A stretch of DNA of 64,000 nucleotides from Streptomyces sp. NBC_00358 (GTDB taxonomy: Bacteria; Actinomycetota; Actinomycetes; Streptomycetales; Streptomycetaceae). Position 1 is the first letter of the stretch. Each line of letters begins with the position of its first letter. Shown piece by piece: positions 43,212 through 50,887 of the stretch. The position numbers and the translations under genes were made by a program. The DNA is taken from positions 682,001 to 746,000 of the forward strand of contig NZ_CP107976.1 of assembly GCF_036099295.1 (NCBI RefSeq). Direction: 5' to 3'. The notes under the pieces were generated by a model. It did not search any database, had not been told where the DNA came from, and saw nothing but the letters and a program-made list of their open reading frames with translations.

Positions 43212-43954
43212 CCGATGTCCTCGGCTGGCGCCGCAAGTTCGGCGTCATCGCCCCCAGTACCAACACCATCGTGGAGCCCGACTTCCACCGGATGACCGTG
43301 CCGGGAGTGACGTCGCACTTCTCGCGCATCCACATCCGGGACCAGAACATGTCCGGGGACGCGGGCATGGAACGGCTGCTGGAGCAGATCCGCGACGAGA
43401 TCGACGCCGCCTGCGAGCGGGTGCTGACCTGCGAACCCGAGTACATGGTGATGGGCATGTCGGCGGAGACGTTCTGGGGCGGTGTGGAGGGCAACCGCGA
43501 TTTCATCCGCCGGATCCACGACGTCACCGGTCTCCAGGTCGCCACCGGCGCCGAGGCCTGCGACCGGGCGCTGCGCCTGTTCGACGCCCGGCGCATCGGC
43601 GTGCTGACCCCGTATCAGCCGGTGGGCGACGCCAACGTACGGCGGTTCTTCACGGAGCTCGGTTTCGAGGTCGCCGGTGTCACCGGACTGCGCTGCCCCA
43701 CGGCCGTGTCCATCGCCCACGTCGACGAGCGGCGGCTGCGCGAGACGCTGGCGGAACTCGCGCGCCTGGACGGTGTCGACGCGCTCGTGCAGTGCGGGAC
43801 GAACCTGTCCATGGTCGCCCTGGCCGACGAGGCGGAGCGCTGGCTCGGCCTTCCGGTGATCGCCATCAACGCCGCCACCTGGTGGATGGCCCTGCGCGAC
43901 AACGGCATCACCGACCAAGTGCGGGGCGCGGGAGCGCTGTTGCGCGACCACTGA
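43208..43954 (+). CDS. Asp/Glu racemase superfamily enzyme (maleate isomerase/arylmalonate decarboxylase-like)
   Basis: A 248-residue protein from ATG 43208, last gene of the operon. The start RKFGVIAPSTNTIVEPDF is typical of maleate cis-trans isomerases. Of the two catalytic cysteines, the second is present (C196 in LVQCGTNLS), while the first is replaced (VMGMSAETF, S85/M84 region). A single cysteine at the second position is the state of arylmalonate decarboxylase. It could therefore isomerise an alkylmaleate or decarboxylate a malonate-type acid. Isomerising citraconate-like acids would link maleamide-derived fragments to the MaoC/CitE branch; inference. Confidence 0.8.
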   Translation: MTDVLGWRRKFGVIAPSTNTIVEPDFHRMTVPGVTSHFSRIHIRDQNMSGDAGMERLLEQIRDEIDAACERVLTCEPEYMVMGMSAETFWGGVEGNRDFIRRIHDVTGLQVATGAEACDRALRLFDARRIGVLTPYQPVGDANVRRFFTELGFEVAGVTGLRCPTAVSIAHVDERRLRETLAELARLDGVDALVQCGTNLSMVALADEAERWLGLPVIAINAATWWMALRDNGITDQVRGAGALLRDH

Positions 43955-44017
43955 GGACCGGCCGCGCGAACGGGGCCGGGGCAGGTCGGACCGGGGCAGG
44001 TCCGGGCGGGTCGGACC

Positions 44018-44143
44018 GGGACGGGACGGTCGGGACGGGACGGGACGGTCGGGACGGGACGGGACGGTCGGGACGGGACGGGACGGTCGGCTCGGGTCGG
44101 GACGGGTCGGTCGAGACGGGTCGGGTCGGTCGAGACGGGTCGG
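44018..44143. repeat. 19-bp G-rich tandem repeats
   Basis: Four copies of a 19-bp unit GGGACGGGACGGTCGGGAC are followed by a related 19-bp unit GGGTCGGTCGAGACGGGTC. They fill most of the gap between the convergent racemase-family and membrane genes. No gene lies here. Confidence 0.8.
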
Positions 44144-44162
44144 TTTGTGACGGCCCGCACGC

Positions 44163-44807
44163 TCACGGCGTGACCGGTGCGCGCACGGGCCCGCTGCCCG
44201 TGTCCACGCGCCGGTCACGCAGGGCGGCCAGCAGACCGGCCAGCATCAGCGCTTCGCCGAGGTTGCCCAAGGGCGGCACCTTGAAGGCGACGGCCGAGGC
44301 GACGAAGACGGCGAGCGCTCCCAGGGCGACCCACGGTACGGAGTGGCGCTTCCACAGCACGACGCCGATCACCAGCAGGCCGAGGATGGAGACGACCGCG
44401 GCGACAGGGGCACCCGCGTCACCGGCGTCCGTGTAGCGCAGGGTGTCCGCCCAGGAACGCGGCTCCAGTCGGAGGCCGGGAAGCGTGGTGGACACGCCGA
44501 GCACGGACAGGGCCGCGGCGCAGACCCAGGCCCACCGGGCCGTACGCCGCCCGGGGCCGAGCAGCAGCGCGCCGCACACCACCGCGAGCGGCGCCAGCAC
44601 GGCGTGCGCCACGAAACGGCCGGCGTTCAGCGACTCCAGCGGTGCGCCCTCCCCCAGCACCGCCCCGGTCGCCACGACCAGCGAGTCGTACGCCAGCGCG
44701 CAGCCAAGGACGCCGGTCCACAGCCCGGGGCCGCCGCCCCCGCGGAACGCCGCGAGGGCGAGCAGGAGTTGGAGGACACCCGTCAGGGCCAGCACCGTCG
44801 AGATCAT
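44163..44807 (-). CDS. Polytopic membrane protein, unknown
   Basis: A 214-residue membrane protein from ATG 44807, with about six hydrophobic segments (VLALTGVLQLLLALAAF, VAHAVLAPLAVVCGALLLG, WVCAAALSVLGVS, VVSILGLLVIGVVLW, LGALAVFVASAVAF, EALMLAGLLAAL). No signature recognised. It lies 76 bp downstream of the exported hydrolase and is probably transcribed from the same operator-controlled promoter. Its size and position recall the membrane gene at 42513 but the sequences are not obviously similar. Confidence 0.75.
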   Translation of the reverse strand: MISTVLALTGVLQLLLALAAFRGGGGPGLWTGVLGCALAYDSLVVATGAVLGEGAPLESLNAGRFVAHAVLAPLAVVCGALLLGPGRRTARWAWVCAAALSVLGVSTTLPGLRLEPRSWADTLRYTDAGDAGAPVAAVVSILGLLVIGVVLWKRHSVPWVALGALAVFVASAVAFKVPPLGNLGEALMLAGLLAALRDRRVDTGSGPVRAPVTP

Positions 44808-44883
44808 GACGCCCCCTCGTCGCGCACGACATCGGTACGGCCTCAGTACGGCCTCGGTACGGCCGGCCGGCCGGATTGGGTGG

Positions 44884-45849
44884 TCAGTACGTCTGCTGGA
44901 CGGTCACCGCGCTGTCGACGGCGTCCCCCCACTGACGTACGTACGAGGCGGCGAGCGGGTCACCCAGGCTGGCCCGGAGGAACAGCGCGGACCAGCGGGC
45001 GGAGGTGCGGATGCTCTCGGTCTGGTCGAGGGTCTGGACCGACGTGTCCGGCAGCGCCCCCGGCGGGTTCTGCACATCGGTCACGCCGTAGTGGTTGGCC
45101 CCGGTGACCGTGACGAGGGCCTTCGGCCCGGCGGTCAGGGCGTCATAGGTGGCCTGGGCGGCGGCCGGTGTGGCGACGCCGTCTGCGCTCCCCTGGACGA
45201 GGGCCAGGGGCACTCCGGTGTTGTCGACGGCCGGGGCGGTCCCGCCGCCGGGGGGCACGTTGTTGGTGCCGAAGAAGGCTGCGGCCTTCAGCTCGGCGGG
45301 CTTGACCGCGCCGGCGGGCAGGCCGAAGCAGAACGGCGGGGAGCACTGGCCCTGCACGATGCCGAGCCCGGCGGCGCCGCCGAAGGAGTGGCCGAGCAGA
45401 ACCAGGGTCCCGGGGTCGATGCGTCCGGCCAGAGGGCTGTCGGGACGGCCGTTCTCCGCGGCGGCCCAGGCCACCGCCGTCAGGCCTTCGTCGGAGGAGG
45501 CCCACAGTCCGGGTACGCCGTACAGGGTCCTCGTATGGTCGGGCACCACCACGACGAAGCCGAAGGCCGCGACCGTACGGGCGTATCCCTCGTACGCGGA
45601 CTTGTCGACGTTCGCGCCCTGGAGCAGCAGCGCGACGGGCAGTCGCCGGGCGGTGGACACCGGGTAGTAGACGTCGGAAGGGTCCTGGCCGACCGCGGTG
45701 GCGTAGGCCGCCGTCGGGTAGACGGTCGGACTGTCCGCGGCCTCCGCCCGGGTCAGGCCGCCGGATCCGGCCAGCAGGGCGAGGCCGAGGAGCAGGGCGA
45801 CCGCAGCCCGTCTCGCACCGGACCCGAGGGAGTGAGTGGGACGCACCAT
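44884..45849 (-). CDS. Secreted chlorophyllase-like alpha/beta hydrolase
   Basis: A 321-residue exported protein from ATG 45849 with GGAG ahead. The signal peptide ends at about residue 37 (TRAEA). The fold has PVALLLQGANVDKSAY before the lid, the nucleophile S155 in LLGHSFGG, a likely acid in QGSADGVA and a histidine in TGANHYGV. The GANH motif and the strand before the elbow are shared with the cytoplasmic enzyme at 37549, so the two are paralogues with different locations. It is preceded by a promoter and operator J. De-esterification of chlorophyll or pheophytin outside the cell is inferred. Confidence 0.8.
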   Translation of the reverse strand: MVRPTHSLGSGARRAAVALLLGLALLAGSGGLTRAEAADSPTVYPTAAYATAVGQDPSDVYYPVSTARRLPVALLLQGANVDKSAYEGYARTVAAFGFVVVVPDHTRTLYGVPGLWASSDEGLTAVAWAAAENGRPDSPLAGRIDPGTLVLLGHSFGGAAGLGIVQGQCSPPFCFGLPAGAVKPAELKAAAFFGTNNVPPGGGTAPAVDNTGVPLALVQGSADGVATPAAAQATYDALTAGPKALVTVTGANHYGVTDVQNPPGALPDTSVQTLDQTESIRTSARWSALFLRASLGDPLAASYVRQWGDAVDSAVTVQQTY

Positions 45850-45946
45850 GAGTTCTCCGAATCTTCCGTCATGTCATCTCGGACGACGTACGGGGGAGCG
45901 ACCCTTCACGGACTTTGCGGCCGGCCTCCCAGGATGCGCGGAGCGC

Positions 45947-46011
45947 GTTTCCACCAGAGAAACTTAGTTTCGTACCACGCCAGTAAACTGAGAATCACTC
46001 GCCATCGTCAA
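45947..46011 (-). promoter_or_regulatory. Promoter and regulon operator J of the exported hydrolase
   Basis: On the minus strand, TTGACG (46011-46006), an 18-bp spacer, TTTACT (45987-45982), then GAAAC-TAA-GTTTC-N7-GAAAC at 45971-45947, about +4 to +28. All three half-sites are perfect. It is the rightmost element of the set found in this window and marks the right edge of the island. Confidence 0.75.
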
Positions 46012-46114
46012 CAGGTCGGGGCCACGACTTCCGACGGATCCGGTACGGACGCGCCGCGGGGGTGGGCTTCAGGTTCGAAGGGCCGAGGACATTCAGCCGG
46101 GGTGGACCGATCGG

Positions 46115-47701
46115 TCAGCCGACGGGCGTCGGGTTTCCCGAGGAGTCGTCGCGCGAGGCGGCCCGCCCGCGGAGTGTGACGAGAGCCAGCAGCGCGGAGA
46201 AGAGCGCGGCCGAGCCGCAGACCACGAAGCCGATCGCATAGCCGTGCCCCAGGGCCTCCAGTGCGAGCGGGTGCAGGTCGGCCAGTTTGGGAGACGCGGC
46301 CGAGGCTCCGTTCACCGCGAGGGGACCACCCTCCTCCAGTACGGCCGCGCCCGCTCCCTTCAGTGCCCCAGGCAGTGCGGAGTCGTGCAGGGAGCCGGAG
46401 AAGCCGCTCGCCGCGCGGCTGAGGGCCACCGCGCCGATGACGGCGGGACCGAGGGTGAAACCGAAGTCGCGCAGCAGGTTGGTGGTGGCGCTGGCCATGC
46501 CGGCCAGGTGCACCGGAACGGTGTTGACGGCGGTCGCCGTGATCGACGAGACGGTGATCGCGAAGCCCACGCCGACCAGGCCGAGCGGCAGGATCAGCGA
46601 GGTGAAGGCGCTGTCGGTGATCGGCAGCGTGGCCGCCCAGTAGTCGCCCGCCGCGATCAGCAGCAGCCCGACGCTCAGCAGCAGCCCCGGCGCCACGGTC
46701 CGCAGCAGCCGTTCGGTCAGCGGCAGCATCACCAGTGTGATGCCGTTGAGGAGGACGAAGGCCAGGCCGGTGCGCATCGGCGCCTGGTCCTGCACCGGGC
46801 CGAGGCGGATGCTGACGGAGTAGGCGGTGCCCAGGAAGGCGAACATCCCCACCACGGCCACGGCCGAGGCCACCGCGAAGGCACGGTTGCGGAACAGATC
46901 GAGCCGCAGCAGCGGCGACTTGGCGCGCTTCTCGGCCAGGACGAAGGCGGCGAGGAACACGGCCGCCAGCACGAAGGCGATGACGATCGAAGGTGAGGCC
47001 CACCCGTCCGTGGGGCCCTGGATGATGGCGTAGAGCAGCGAGAAGAGGCCCAGTCCTATGGTCAGTTGGCCCGCGATGTCGAGTGAACGCCCCTCAGGGG
47101 CACTGGAGTCGACGGCGAACCGGGCGCTGATGGCGGCGCTCGCCGCGGCCACGGCGGTGACGACGACGAAGGACCAGCGCCACGAGCCGTAGGTGGCAGT
47201 GACGCCGCCGAGCAGCGGGGCGAGGAACCCGCCGGTGGACAGCAGGGCCGCCCACATGGCGATGACCCGGGCCCGCTGCGCGGGCGAGGTCGTCCCGGCG
47301 GCCAGGATGGCGAGCGAGGTCGGGAAGAGGGCGGCCGCGCCCAGACCCGCCAGCGCCTGTCCGGCCCAGAGCTGGTGGACACCGGAGGCGGTCGCGCTGA
47401 CCACTTCGCCGACGGCGAGCAGTCCGGCACCGCCGACCAGCAGCCGCTTGCGGCCGAAGAGGTCGCCGAACAGGCCGAAGGTCAGCTCCAGTACGGCGAC
47501 GGGGAGCAGGAAGGCGTCGGAGATCCAGGTGAGTTGTGAACCGACGGGGTGCAGGTCCGACTGGAACAGCCCGTTGAGGGTGGCCGGTATGGCCAGGCCG
47601 ATCTGGGCGAGGCAGACGGCGAGGAGACCGGCGACGAGGGTGCCGGTGCTCAGACCGGGGCCGGTCGCGGTTCGGACGGAGGGTTCGGTCGTCGTTGACA
47701 C
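46115..47701 (-). CDS. MFS transporter, EmrB/QacA type (14 helices)
   Basis: A 528-residue transporter from GTG 47701 (AGGAG upstream). The first helix is followed by the 14-TM drug exporter pattern, including QLTWISDAFLLPVAVLELTFG (as LTWISDAFLLP) and the loop motif DLFGRKRLL. About 14 hydrophobic segments are present. Such proteins exchange protons for hydrophobic drugs or other compounds. It lies upstream of, but separate from, operator J and has no such element itself. It is thus probably not part of the regulon. Confidence 0.9.
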   Translation of the reverse strand: MSTTTEPSVRTATGPGLSTGTLVAGLLAVCLAQIGLAIPATLNGLFQSDLHPVGSQLTWISDAFLLPVAVLELTFGLFGDLFGRKRLLVGGAGLLAVGEVVSATASGVHQLWAGQALAGLGAAALFPTSLAILAAGTTSPAQRARVIAMWAALLSTGGFLAPLLGGVTATYGSWRWSFVVVTAVAAASAAISARFAVDSSAPEGRSLDIAGQLTIGLGLFSLLYAIIQGPTDGWASPSIVIAFVLAAVFLAAFVLAEKRAKSPLLRLDLFRNRAFAVASAVAVVGMFAFLGTAYSVSIRLGPVQDQAPMRTGLAFVLLNGITLVMLPLTERLLRTVAPGLLLSVGLLLIAAGDYWAATLPITDSAFTSLILPLGLVGVGFAITVSSITATAVNTVPVHLAGMASATTNLLRDFGFTLGPAVIGAVALSRAASGFSGSLHDSALPGALKGAGAAVLEEGGPLAVNGASAASPKLADLHPLALEALGHGYAIGFVVCGSAALFSALLALVTLRGRAASRDDSSGNPTPVG

Positions 47702-47752
47702 GGAGGGCTCCTGAGGGGAGGTGGTCTCGGGTGGCGGGAAACGGCTTCGCGG

Positions 47753-49102
47753 TCAGCGGGTGCCGGTCATACGGCTCGGCCGGTAGTCGGTGAACGCGGC
47801 GTCACCGAGGTTCGACTCGGTCGCGTCGCGCTGAAGTTGATCGGTGGTGGCGGCGTCGTCCCAGCGCCCGCTGTCCAGCCGGTGCTCCACGGCGTGCAGG
47901 CCGGCGACCACTTCCGCGGTGGTGAAGTTGCAGTGGCCCTGGCGGGCCACGTACGCCTGGCGCAGCCGTGCGGAGTCACCGGCCCTGCGCACCCGCTCGG
48001 CGAAGGCCGACTCCTGCTCGACGGGGACGAGTTGGTCGGCGGTGGTGTGGATGTCCAGCAGCGGCACGGCGACGCCCTGCCCGGCGGTCGAGGTCCGCTC
48101 CAGATGGGCCACCGCGGCCGGGTCGGCCGTGATGTCCGCACCGCGGGTGAGGCGCTCAAGGTCGGTGCGCAGGTCGAGGCCGGCGTCGCGGTAGAGCGCC
48201 GCGACCTGCTCGGCGCGGGCGGACTCGCGCAGCAGCCCCGCGTAGTCGACGCCCTTGTTCCAGGACGTGTTGCCGCCCGCCGACTGCTCCACGGACCAGC
48301 GCGCCGGGACGATGAAGCCGAGCAGGCCCTGGGCGAGCCAGTCGTACTGCTGCCGCTCCTGGCCCGCGAAGTCGTCGCGCGCGGGCGGCTGTTGGCCAGG
48401 GGCCCAGTCGGCCAGGTTGAGGTAGGCGGCGGCCAGCGCGATCCGGGCGCGCCCCGCCGGGGTCTGCTGCGCCGTCTGCACCGCCGCCGAGAGCCGGTCG
48501 GCGAGGGCGGTGGCTTCGGCCGGGCCGGCGAGGTCGACGAGTTCGCCGGCGTCGGCCGGGTCGAAGAACGTGGCCAGGGTGTATTCGGCGTCCAGTTGGT
48601 AGTTGTCCAGGTCTACGCCGCCCGCGACCAGGCCGCACAGGCCGAGCGAGCCGTTGACGCGTCCCGCGCCGTCCCGGGCGATCTGAGCGTTGATCAGGCC
48701 GCCCATGGACTGGCCCACGGAGACGACCCGGGCCGGGGTGCCTACCTGACGGCGGAAGGTGGCGAGCGTGGCGAACTGGTCCCGCTCGGCCGAGTCGAGT
48801 GCCCACATCGAGCCGTGCGGGTCGTAGGAGGAGCCGGCGAGCGCGTAGCCGGCGTCCAGCAGGGCCTGTTGGGCGTCGGCCGACGGGGCGTCGGCGGCGA
48901 CGGCCGGTCCGAAGCCGTGGCTGAAGAGCAGCAGGGTGCCGTTCCATCGCGCGGGTCTGTCCGCGATCCAGGTGGCACCGTCGGAGAGCGTGCCGGAGTA
49001 GTGCTCGGCGGTCGCGGCTTGAGCACCGGTCGCGGTGCCCAGCAGTGCGGTGGCGAGGACGGCCACGCAGGCGGCGAGGGCCGAAAGACGGGGTCGGGGC
49101 AT
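47753..49102 (-). CDS. Secreted alpha/beta hydrolase with GQSMGG elbow
   Basis: A 449-residue exported protein. ATG 49102 begins a normal signal peptide (LSALAACVAVLATALLGTATGAQA), so upstream starts are rejected. The serine nucleophile is in VVSVGQSMGGL, with LLFSHGFGPA as the oxyanion strand. The C-terminal DIHTTADQLVPVEQE and RQGHCNFT hold the likely acid and histidine. The protein resembles large bacterial DUF6351/tannase-like or peptidase-like hydrolases, substrate unknown. A 25-bp element about 69-93 bp upstream is shared with the PaaX-family gene at the next locus. Confidence 0.85.
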   Translation of the reverse strand: MPRPRLSALAACVAVLATALLGTATGAQAATAEHYSGTLSDGATWIADRPARWNGTLLLFSHGFGPAVAADAPSADAQQALLDAGYALAGSSYDPHGSMWALDSAERDQFATLATFRRQVGTPARVVSVGQSMGGLINAQIARDGAGRVNGSLGLCGLVAGGVDLDNYQLDAEYTLATFFDPADAGELVDLAGPAEATALADRLSAAVQTAQQTPAGRARIALAAAYLNLADWAPGQQPPARDDFAGQERQQYDWLAQGLLGFIVPARWSVEQSAGGNTSWNKGVDYAGLLRESARAEQVAALYRDAGLDLRTDLERLTRGADITADPAAVAHLERTSTAGQGVAVPLLDIHTTADQLVPVEQESAFAERVRRAGDSARLRQAYVARQGHCNFTTAEVVAGLHAVEHRLDSGRWDDAATTDQLQRDATESNLGDAAFTDYRPSRMTGTR

Positions 49103-49170
49103 GGCGGCGGCTCCGCAGGTCGGATGAGGGGAGCTGGCTGAGCGCTGCGAATGTAGGGCTCTTTTTTGAT

Positions 49171-49195
49171 TGCCGTCAATAGACTGCCCAATAAT
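49171..49195 (-). promoter_or_regulatory. Shared 25-bp element upstream of the secreted hydrolase
   Basis: TGCCGTCAATAGACTGCCCA plus ATAAT on the plus strand matches the element at 50282-50306 at 19 of 25 positions. Each lies 67-93 bp upstream of a minus-strand start. A PaaX-family operator is the likely explanation. Confidence 0.6.
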
Positions 49196-49360
49196 GCGGC
49201 AGAGAGGTCCGCGAGGCAGGCGCGCACGCATGGCTGCCCGGGGTCTGGGGAGCCCACAGACCCCGCAGGCCGCACAGGCCCAGCAGACCCCGTAGGCCGC
49301 GCAGACCGCGTAGGCCCGACAGACTCCGTGAACTCCGCAGTCGCTTCGGACCCGGGCGGG

Positions 49361-50215
49361 TCAGCCCAGAGTCAGCGTGTCGAGAAGGTCCGCGGCGGCC
49401 CGCGACGCCGAGCGCTCCCAGCGGCCGGCAAGACCGCGGAAGACGGTCTCCGCGCGGGCGGCGGGCCAGTCCGCCGGCAGATGCTCGGCGGGCAGATGCG
49501 GATCGCGTCGCACCAGATCCAACCAGTCGGTGTGCAGCAGGAGTTGACCGGCCAGTTCGTCGCCGGACGCCGCCGCGGGCAGCGGATCGGTGCGGTCCCA
49601 GCGCTCCAGGAACACCCCGTACCGCGCACCGATGGCCGGCACGTCGAACGCCTGCTCCAGCACCTCGCGGACGTCGGTCGGTGACTCCACCTCGGCCCGG
49701 AACACCCTCAGATACGGCTCCAGGCCCAGGCCCGCCACCATCTCGCGGACGTCGACACGCGCCGGTGCCACCCACAGACCGTTCTGCAGCGGCCCGAAGC
49801 CCGCCCAGATCAGACGGGAGCGGAGATCGTGCCGCTCACGGCTCCACGCCTCGGGCAGCGAGAAGCCCACCATCGTCCACCGGCCGTCCCAGTCCCGGTT
49901 GACGGCGCCGGTGCGCCAGATCCGGTCCCTTCCGTCGGCCAGCACCTGGACGGCGTGCGGGGTCAGCCCGAAATAGGTCTTCCGGCCCTGCCGTCGACGC
50001 TCCAGCAGACCTCGTTTGACCATCCGGTTCAGTGTCGTCCGCACAGCGTCCTCACTGCTGCCCGCCCTCCCCAGGGCGGCGATCACGCTGCCCGACGACA
50101 CGGCGATGGACCGTCCCAGCACATGCGCGCCGAAGAAGGTCAGCATCAGGGACTGGGTACGCGGCTCGGGACCGCTACCGGCCGTGGATTCGGCCGCGAC
50201 ATCGACACTGGTCAC
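49361..50215 (-). CDS. PaaX-family transcriptional regulator
   Basis: About 284 residues from GTG 50215; the frame is open to 50293 but the residues before GTG 50215 do not look conserved. Domains: PaaX winged helix with RTQSLMLTFFGAHVL and VRTTLNRMVKRGLLERRRQGRKTYFGLTP (as VRTTLNRMVKRGLLE), then WTMVGFSLPE and RLIWAGFGPLQNGLW, typical of the PaaX central domain. PaaX represses phenylacetate genes and related regulators control esterases and aromatic pathways. The shared upstream element suggests that it controls itself and the hydrolase at 47753. No clear ribosome site is present. Confidence 0.85.
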   Translation of the reverse strand: MTSVDVAAESTAGSGPEPRTQSLMLTFFGAHVLGRSIAVSSGSVIAALGRAGSSEDAVRTTLNRMVKRGLLERRRQGRKTYFGLTPHAVQVLADGRDRIWRTGAVNRDWDGRWTMVGFSLPEAWSRERHDLRSRLIWAGFGPLQNGLWVAPARVDVREMVAGLGLEPYLRVFRAEVESPTDVREVLEQAFDVPAIGARYGVFLERWDRTDPLPAAASGDELAGQLLLHTDWLDLVRRDPHLPAEHLPADWPAARAETVFRGLAGRWERSASRAAADLLDTLTLG

Positions 50216-50281
50216 CGCCACAGCGTAGGCCCGCGAGGGGCACGCACCGCCCGACTCCAGGAAACGTGTCACTTCTGTGAC

Positions 50282-50306
50282 TGCTGTTAACAAACTGCCC
50301 TATATT
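50282..50306 (-). promoter_or_regulatory. Shared 25-bp element upstream of the PaaX-family gene
   Basis: TGCTGTTAACAAACTGCCCT plus ATATT on the plus strand; 19 of 25 identical to 49171-49195. Position relative to the start at 50215 is the same as for the hydrolase gene, which suggests autoregulation. Confidence 0.6.
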
Positions 50307-50329
50307 GATGCCAGGGCATGACGCCGGAA

Positions 50330-50368
50330 GGCGACGGGGGAAGGCGACGGGGGAAGGCGACGGGGGAA
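50330..50368. repeat. Three 13-bp tandem repeats
   Basis: GGCGACGGGGGAA occurs three times in a row, downstream of the XRE regulator gene. Confidence 0.9.
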
Positions 50369-50377
50369 GTCGTCGCT

Positions 50378-50761
50378 CTACCGTGCCGTCGGGTCCGTCG
50401 CCCTCGCCGGAAACTCCTCGGTACCGATGACGCGCAGCAGATCCAGCCGCTCGCGGGCCAGGCGGGCCACCGCGTCGGCGGGTGGCGGCCGGTGGCCGGC
50501 CAGGTGGAACAGATGGTCGCGTTCGTCGTCGGTGAGGCGCAGCGCCCGGGCCAGCGCGCCGAGCAGTTGGATCGAGGGCCGGCTGCTGCGCCCCTGTTCG
50601 AGGCGTACGACGTAGTCCACCGACATACCGGCGAGGGCGGCCACCTCTTCACGGCGCAGGCCGGTGGTGCGGCGCCGCGGACCGTCGGCCATACCGACCT
50701 CGGCCGGGCGCATCGCCTCTCGGCGCCTGCGCAGGAAGTCGGCGAGCTCCTCGCGTTGCAT
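50378..50761 (-). CDS. XRE-family regulator with truncated MmyB-like ligand domain
   Basis: A 127-residue protein from ATG 50761. The helix-turn-helix is clear: REELADFLRRRREAMRP, RTTGLRREEVAALAGMSVDYVVRLEQGR (as RREEVAALAGMSVDYVVRL). The following ALRLTDDERDHLFHLAGH is the start of the MmyB-like linker. Full-length members run to about 270-290 residues with a ligand-binding domain; here the frame ends soon after the linker, so the protein is a truncated or DNA-binding-only form. It is divergent from the aldo/keto reductase, as many such regulators are, and probably represses it. Confidence 0.82.
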   Translation of the reverse strand: MQREELADFLRRRREAMRPAEVGMADGPRRRTTGLRREEVAALAGMSVDYVVRLEQGRSSRPSIQLLGALARALRLTDDERDHLFHLAGHRPPPADAVARLARERLDLLRVIGTEEFPARATDPTAR

Positions 50762-50796
50762 GCCTCCATGGTCCCCCTCCGGGGAACGCCGAGCCA

Positions 50797-50811
50797 GGGA
50801 GCGGCGCTCCC
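50797..50811. promoter_or_regulatory. 15-bp palindrome between XRE regulator and aldo/keto reductase
   Basis: GGGAGCG-G-CGCTCCC is a perfect inverted repeat in the 126-bp divergent gap, 36 bp upstream of the regulator start. It is a candidate operator for the XRE protein. Confidence 0.45.
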
Positions 50812-50887
50812 AGGATGAACGCTCCGCTCCCCTCTCCCTTGGCCCAGGCGCACAGTGGGTGACAGAACGACGACGAGGGAGAACGCG

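Noticed and set aside
43082..44218. Minus-strand frame encoding Pro/Arg/Ser repeats (DRPVPSRPS)
   Set aside because: It is the translation of the 19-bp DNA minisatellite and the antisense of the racemase-family gene, with no independent evidence.
49103..49231. Extended N-terminus of the secreted hydrolase
   Set aside because: The added 43 residues precede a standard signal peptide at ATG 49102 and would include the shared regulatory element.
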